NCBI RefSeq assembly: GCF_014203595.1
Contig: NZ_JACHJK010000018.1
Coordinates: 62,001-126,000, forward strand
DNA from: Streptomyces echinatus
GTDB taxonomy: Bacteria; Actinomycetota; Actinomycetes; Streptomycetales; Streptomycetaceae
DNA: 64,000 bases
Reading direction: 5' to 3'
Shown here: positions 59,685 to 64,000 of the stretch, piece after piece
How positions within the stretch are numbered: position 1 is the stretch's first letter
How the letters are laid out: the number at the start of each line of letters is the position of its first letter
Notes under the pieces: generated by a model
Databases searched by the model: none
What the model was told of the DNA's origin: nothing
The model's input: the letters and a program-made list of their open reading frames with translations, nothing else
Made by a program: the position numbers and the translations under genes

Positions 59685-61010
59685 GTGATTTCCCGAATCG
59701 ATCTGCGCGGCGACGCCCTTCCCGAGGGCCCCGCCCTGCGCGACCTGCTGCCCCGAGCCGACTTCGACGTTGCGGCCGCCCTGGAGAAGGTGCGTCCGAT
59801 CTGCGAGGCCGTGCATCATCGTGGCGACGCGGCGCTGATCGACTTCGCCGAGAAATTCGACGGAGTACGGCTGGAATCCGTCCGTGTCCCGGCCCGGGCG
59901 CTCACCGACGCGCTCGCCGGTCTCGACCCGGCCGTGCGCGCCGCCCTGGAGGAGTCCATCCGCCGCGCCCGGCTGGTCCACCGCGCGCAGCGCCGTGCCA
60001 CGCACACCACCCAGGTCGTCCCCGGCGGCTCGGTCACCGAGAAGTGGGTGCCGGTCGAGCGCGTCGGTCTGTACGCGCCCGGCGGCCGCTCGGTCTACCC
60101 GTCCTCCGTGGTCATGAACGTGGTGCCCGCGCAGGAGGCCGGGGTCGAGTCGATCGCGCTCGCCTCGCCGGCCCAGGCCGCCTTCGGCGGCCTGCCGCAC
60201 CCGACCATCCTCGCCGCCTGCGCCCTGCTCGGCGTGGACGAGGTGTACGCGGCCGGCGGCGCCACGGCCGTCGCGATGTTCGCCCACGGCACCGAGTCCT
60301 GCCCGCCCGCCAACATGGTCACCGGCCCGGGCAACATCTGGGTCGCGGCCGCCAAGCGCTACTTCACCGGCAAGATCGGCATCGACGCCGAGGCCGGCCC
60401 GACCGAGATCGCGATCCTCGCGGACTCCACCGCCGACCCCGTGCACGTCGCCTCGGACCTGATCAGCCAGGCCGAGCACGACCCGCTCGCGGCGGCCGTC
60501 CTGGTCACCGACTCCGTCGAGCTGGCGGAGGCGGTGGAGAAGGAGCTGGAGCCGCAGGTCGCGGCCACCAGGCACATCGACGACCGGATCGTGCCCGCGC
60601 TGAAGGGCAGGCAGTCCGCGATCGTCCTGGTGGACGGCGTCGAGGAGGGCCTCAGGGTGGTCGACGCCTACGGCGCCGAGCACCTGGAGATCCAGACCGC
60701 GGACGCGGCCGCGGTGGCCGACCGGGTGAAGAACGCCGGCGCGATCTTCATCGGCCCCTGGGCCCCCGTCTCGCTCGGCGACTACGCGGCCGGGTCCAAC
60801 CACGTCCTGCCCACCGGCGGCTGCGCCTGCCACTCCTCGGGCCTGTCCGTGCAGTCCTTCCTGCGCGGCATCCACATCGTCGACTACACGAGGGACGCGC
60901 TGGCCGAGGTCGCGCATCACGTGGTGACGCTGGCGGAGGCGGAGGACCTCCCGGCGCACGGCGCGGCGATCAAGGCGAGGTTCGGCTGGAAGGTACCGAC
61001 GAGCAAGTGA
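59685..61010 (+). CDS. hisD: Histidinol dehydrogenase
   Basis: A 441-residue enzyme that carries out the last two oxidations of histidine synthesis (histidinol to histidine with NAD+). Signature: VGLYAPGGRSVYPSSVVMN, GPGNIWVAAAKRYFTG, the zinc and catalytic Glu/His region SQAEHDPLAAAV and SLGDYAAGSNHVLPTGG. GTG 59685 lies 13 bases from an AGAATT box, so the message is likely leaderless. First gene of the his operon; stop overlaps hisC. Confidence 0.96.
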   Translation: MISRIDLRGDALPEGPALRDLLPRADFDVAAALEKVRPICEAVHHRGDAALIDFAEKFDGVRLESVRVPARALTDALAGLDPAVRAALEESIRRARLVHRAQRRATHTTQVVPGGSVTEKWVPVERVGLYAPGGRSVYPSSVVMNVVPAQEAGVESIALASPAQAAFGGLPHPTILAACALLGVDEVYAAGGATAVAMFAHGTESCPPANMVTGPGNIWVAAAKRYFTGKIGIDAEAGPTEIAILADSTADPVHVASDLISQAEHDPLAAAVLVTDSVELAEAVEKELEPQVAATRHIDDRIVPALKGRQSAIVLVDGVEEGLRVVDAYGAEHLEIQTADAAAVADRVKNAGAIFIGPWAPVSLGDYAAGSNHVLPTGGCACHSSGLSVQSFLRGIHIVDYTRDALAEVAHHVVTLAEAEDLPAHGAAIKARFGWKVPTSK

Positions 61011-62113
61011 CCGGCATCGACGATCTCCCCGTACGGGACGAGCTGCGCGGCAAGTCCCCCTACGGCGCGCCCCAGCTGGACGTCCCCGTACGGCTGAACA
61101 CCAACGAGAACCCCTACCCGCTGCCCGAGCCGCTGGTCGAGCGGATCGCGGAGCGGGTGCGGGAGGCCGCCCGCGACCTGAACCGCTACCCGGACCGGGA
61201 CGCGGTCCAGCTCCGCACCGAGCTGGCCCGCTATCTGACGAGGACGGGCAAGTACCCGCTCGGCACCGAGCACGTGTGGGCCGCCAACGGCTCCAACGAG
61301 GTCATCCAGCAGCTGCTGCAGACCTTCGGCGGACCCGGGCGCACCGCGATCGGCTTCGAGCCCTCGTACTCGATGCACGCGCTCATCGCGCGCGGCACCG
61401 GCACCGGCTGGATCTCCGGTCCGCGCAGCGAGGACTTCACGATCGACCTCGGCGCCGCCCGGCGGGCCATCGCCGAGCACAAGCCCGACGTCGTGTTCAT
61501 CACCACCCCCAACAACCCCACCGGCAACGCCGTCCCGCCGGAGACGGTCCTCGCGCTGTACGAGGCGGCGCAGGCGGCCAAGCCGTCCATGGTGATCGTG
61601 GACGAGGCGTACGTCGAGTTCAGCCACGGCGACTCGCTGCTGCCGCTGCTGGCGGGCCGTCCGCACCTGGTCGTCTCCCGGACCATGTCCAAGGCGTTCG
61701 GTGCGGCCGGCCTGCGCCTCGGCTACCTCGCCGCCGACCCGGCGGTGGTGGACGCCGTACAGCTCGTCCGGCTGCCGTACCACCTGTCGGCGATCACCCA
61801 GGCGACCGCGCTGGCCGCGCTGGAGCACACCGACACGCTGCTCGGGTACGTCGAGCAGCTGAAGTCGGAGCGGGACCGGCTGGTCGCCGAGCTGCGCGCG
61901 ACCGGCTACGACGTCACCGCGTCCGACGCGAACTTCGTGCAGTTCGGCCGGTTCGCGGACGCCCACACGGCCTGGCAGAAGATCCTCGACCGGGGCGTCC
62001 TGGTCCGGGACAACGGCGTACCGGGGTGGCTGCGGGTCTCCGCGGGCACCCCGGCCGAGAACGACGCGTTCCTGGACGCGGTACGCGATGTGAAGAAGGA
62101 GCTTGAGGCATGA
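61007..62113 (+). CDS. hisC: Histidinol-phosphate aminotransferase
   Basis: A 368-residue fold-type I PLP enzyme that converts imidazole-acetol phosphate to histidinol phosphate. RLNTNENPYPLP at the start, TTPNNPTGN, VDEAYVEFS and the PLP-Lys motif SRTMSKAFGAAGLRLGY are clear. GTG 61007 overlaps the hisD stop and its own stop overlaps hisB (ATGA). Confidence 0.96.
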   Translation: MTGIDDLPVRDELRGKSPYGAPQLDVPVRLNTNENPYPLPEPLVERIAERVREAARDLNRYPDRDAVQLRTELARYLTRTGKYPLGTEHVWAANGSNEVIQQLLQTFGGPGRTAIGFEPSYSMHALIARGTGTGWISGPRSEDFTIDLGAARRAIAEHKPDVVFITTPNNPTGNAVPPETVLALYEAAQAAKPSMVIVDEAYVEFSHGDSLLPLLAGRPHLVVSRTMSKAFGAAGLRLGYLAADPAVVDAVQLVRLPYHLSAITQATALAALEHTDTLLGYVEQLKSERDRLVAELRATGYDVTASDANFVQFGRFADAHTAWQKILDRGVLVRDNGVPGWLRVSAGTPAENDAFLDAVRDVKKELEA

Positions 62114-62712
62114 CTCGCGATGTCCGCGTCGGACGAATCGAGCGCACCACCAAGGAGACCTCGGTCCTGGTCGAGATAGACCTCGACGGCACCGGGAAGA
62201 CCGACATCGCCACCGGCGTCGGCTTCTACGACCACATGCTCGACCAGCTCGGCCGGCACGGTCTGTTCGACCTGACCGTGAAGACCGACGGCGACCTGCA
62301 CATCGACTCCCACCACACCATCGAGGACACCGCCCTCGCGCTCGGCGCCGCCTTCAAGCAGGCGCTCGGCGACAAGGTGGGCATCTACCGCTTCGGCAAC
62401 TGCACGGTCCCGCTGGACGAGTCCCTCGCCCAGGTCACCGTCGACCTCTCCGGCCGCCCGTACCTCGTGCACACCGAGCCCGAGAAGATGGCGCCGATGA
62501 TCGGCGAGTACGACACGACGATGACCCGGCACATCCTGGAGTCCTTCGTCGCCCAGGCGCAGATCGCGCTGCACGTGCACGTGCCGTACGGGCGCAACGC
62601 GCACCACATCGTGGAGTGCCAGTTCAAGGCGCTGGCCCGGGCGCTCCGCTACGCCTCCGAGCGCGACCCGCGCGCGGCCGGCATCCTCCCCTCCACGAAG
62701 GGCGCGCTCTAA
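62110..62712 (+). CDS. hisB: Imidazoleglycerol-phosphate dehydratase
   Basis: A 200-residue monofunctional HisB without the phosphatase domain found in enterobacteria. Mn-binding motifs GFYDHMLDQLGRHG, DSHHTIEDTALALG and HHIVECQFKALARAL are intact. ATG 62110 overlaps hisC. A small gene follows after three bases. Confidence 0.96.
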   Translation: MTRDVRVGRIERTTKETSVLVEIDLDGTGKTDIATGVGFYDHMLDQLGRHGLFDLTVKTDGDLHIDSHHTIEDTALALGAAFKQALGDKVGIYRFGNCTVPLDESLAQVTVDLSGRPYLVHTEPEKMAPMIGEYDTTMTRHILESFVAQAQIALHVHVPYGRNAHHIVECQFKALARALRYASERDPRAAGILPSTKGAL

Positions 62713-62715
62713 CCC

Positions 62716-62880
62716 ATGAACGGTCTGTCGACCCTCCTGATCGTCGTCGGCCTCTTCCTTGCCGGCGGCATCGTCTCCTTCGTGAAGCAGAAGATGCCCA
62801 CGAGCCTCATCGTGCTGCTCTCCATCGGCGCGGGCATGTGCCTGGTCGCGGGCGTCCTGCGGCTGGAGGTGTGGAATTGA
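62716..62880 (+). CDS. 54-residue membrane protein inside the his operon
   Basis: A complete small gene between hisB and hisH. ATG 62716, three bases after the hisB stop; TGA at 62878-62880 overlaps the hisH TTG. The translation has two hydrophobic segments, GLSTLLIVVGLFLAGGIVSF and SLIVLLSIGAGMCLVAGVLRL, joined by the basic turn VKQKMPT. No family is recognised. Its exact fit and overlaps argue that it is translated and needed to couple hisH. A membrane role linked to histidine synthesis or HisH levels is speculation. Confidence 0.75.
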   Translation: MNGLSTLLIVVGLFLAGGIVSFVKQKMPTSLIVLLSIGAGMCLVAGVLRLEVWN

Positions 62881-63515
62881 GCGACAAGAAGGTCGTGGTC
62901 TTCGACTACGGCTTCGGCAACGTCCGTTCCGCCGAACGCGCCCTCGCGCGCGTGGGCGCCGACGTCGAGATCACCCGTGACTTCGACCGGGCGATGAACG
63001 CCGACGGCCTGCTCGTGCCGGGCGTCGGCGCCTTCGCCGCCTGTATGCGCGGCCTGCGCGACGCCCGCGGCGACTGGGTGGTGGACCGCCGGCTGTCCGG
63101 CGGGCGCCCGGTCATGGGCATCTGCGTCGGCATGCAGATCCTGTTCGCGCGCGGCATCGAGCACGGTGTGGAGGCCGAGGGGCTGGACGAGTGGCCCGGC
63201 ACGGTCGAGCCGCTCCAGGCCGACGTCGTGCCCCACATGGGCTGGAACACCGTCGACGCCCCGGCCGGCTCGCAGCTGTTCGCGGGCCTGGACGCCGATG
63301 CCCGCTACTACTTCGTGCACTCCTACGCCGTCCGCGACTGGCGGCTGGAGACCCACAACCCGTTGATCGAGTCGCCCAAGGTCACCTGGTCGACGCACGG
63401 CGAGCCGTTCGTGGCGGCCGTGGAGAACGGCGCCCTGTGGGCCACCCAGTTCCACCCCGAGAAGTCCGGCGACGCCGGCGCCCAGCTCCTCACCAACTGG
63501 ATCGGAACCCTGTAG
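62877..63515 (+). CDS. hisH: Imidazole glycerol phosphate synthase, glutaminase subunit HisH
   Basis: A 212-residue class I glutamine amidotransferase that feeds ammonia to HisF. Catalytic Cys in GICVGMQILF (Leu is more usual than Val after Cys), His and Glu in QFHPEKSGDAG. The TTG start at 62877 has GGAGG at 62865-62869, seven bases before it, and overlaps the preceding stop; GTG 62871 is too close to that site. Followed after three bases by hisA. Confidence 0.95.
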   Translation: MSDKKVVVFDYGFGNVRSAERALARVGADVEITRDFDRAMNADGLLVPGVGAFAACMRGLRDARGDWVVDRRLSGGRPVMGICVGMQILFARGIEHGVEAEGLDEWPGTVEPLQADVVPHMGWNTVDAPAGSQLFAGLDADARYYFVHSYAVRDWRLETHNPLIESPKVTWSTHGEPFVAAVENGALWATQFHPEKSGDAGAQLLTNWIGTL

Positions 63516-63518
63516 ACC

Positions 63519-64000
63519 ATGGCCACGCTCGAACTCCTCCCCGCCGTCGACGTCCGCGACGGCCAGGCCGTCCGCCTCGTCCACGGCGAGTCCGGGACCG
63601 AGACCTCCTACGGCTCGCCGCTGGAGGCCGCCCTCGCCTGGCAGCGCTCCGGCGCCGAGTGGCTGCACCTGGTCGACCTGGACGCCGCGTTCGGCACCGG
63701 TGACAACCGCGCGCTGATCGCCGAGGTGGCCAAGGCGATGGACATCAAGGTGGAGCTGTCCGGGGGCATCCGCGACGACGACACCCTCGCCGCCGCCCTC
63801 GCCACCGGCTGCACCCGGGTCAACCTCGGCACCGCCGCCCTGGAGACGCCCGAGTGGGTCGCCAAGGTCATCGCCGAGCACGGCGACAAGATCGCCGTCG
63901 GCCTGGACGTGCGCGGCACGACCCTGCGCGGCCGCGGCTGGACCCGCGACGGCGGCGACCTCTACGAGACGCTGGCGCGCCTCGACAAGGAGGGCTGCGC
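63519..64000 (+). CDS. hisA: ProFAR isomerase HisA / PriA (3' truncated by window end)
   Basis: The first 160 residues of a (beta/alpha)8 barrel: LLPAVDVRDGQAVRLVHG with the catalytic Asp, WLHLVDLDAAFGTG, KVELSGGIRDD and NLGTAALETPEW. In actinobacteria this enzyme (PriA) usually serves both histidine (HisA) and tryptophan (TrpF) pathways; whether trpF is absent cannot be judged here. ATG 63519. The gene runs off the window. Confidence 0.93.
   Translation, partial: MATLELLPAVDVRDGQAVRLVHGESGTETSYGSPLEAALAWQRSGAEWLHLVDLDAAFGTGDNRALIAEVAKAMDIKVELSGGIRDDDTLAAALATGCTRVNLGTAALETPEWVAKVIAEHGDKIAVGLDVRGTTLRGRGWTRDGGDLYETLARLDKEGC

Overview
The window is high-GC (roughly 70% or more) bacterial chromosome with GTG/TTG starts, frequent 4-nt stop/start overlaps, leaderless-looking genes and an actinobacterial division and cell-wall (dcw) cluster. 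Gene content and order match the dcw-to-his region of Streptomyces as I remember it from S. coelicolor, so this is almost certainly a Streptomyces chromosome core. I see no insertion sequences, prophage genes, CRISPR arrays, tRNAs or rRNAs.

Layout. (1) 1-1.2 kb: the end of a SAM methyltransferase gene and a DUF3040 membrane protein. (2) 1.2-6.0 kb, minus strand: a tightly overlapping moxR-DUF58-transglutaminase operon; a beta-carbonic anhydrase follows at 6.3-6.8 kb. (3) 7.0-25.0 kb, plus strand: the dcw cluster rsmH-ftsL-ftsI-murE-murF-mraY-murD-ftsW-murG-ftsQ-ftsZ-pgeF-ylmE-sepF-yggT-divIVA. It covers late peptidoglycan precursor synthesis, septal synthesis, the Z-ring and its anchor SepF, and the polar-growth scaffold DivIVA. 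It has a good promoter at about 6990, a complex ftsZ upstream region and a strong terminator after divIVA. (4) 25.2-28.7 kb, minus: ileS with an altered GAHH signature, led by a T-box riboswitch that appears to act on translation. (5) 29.0-32.1 kb, plus: a histone-H1-like/TraR zinc-finger protein, lspA, an RluD-type pseudouridine synthase and a GNAT acetyltransferase. (6) 32.2-37.7 kb, minus: the most unusual locus, a small trypco2 protein followed by a 1725-residue protein joining a trypsin-like protease, a STAND-type NTPase and about 25 helical repeats of about 38 residues. This is a probable NTP-dependent conflict (defence) system. (7) 37.9-47.0 kb: Na+/H+ antiporter, an 8-bp minisatellite, SDR, MscS channel, dienelactone-hydrolase-like protein, Tat-exported PhoD, DsbA-like protein, membrane protein, DUF2252. 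(8) 47.3-59.5 kb: dnaE, a 56-residue basic protein, NYN-domain protein, ABC exporter pair, membrane protein, YbaK deacylase, LON-domain protein, repeat-type protein and a beta-helix membrane protein. (9) 59.7-64.0 kb, plus: hisD-hisC-hisB-(54-residue membrane protein)-hisH-hisA/priA, all overlapping or closely spaced and cut by the window end.

Most of the window is well-known core biology. The parts that merit attention are the trypco2/protease-STAND operon, the GAHH IleRS under T-box control, a possible TTA-containing leader peptide and dyad upstream of ftsZ, micro-ORFs bridging dcw gene junctions, and an unannotated-size membrane protein inside the his operon. Gene identities come from motif recognition in the translated sequence; no database search was run.
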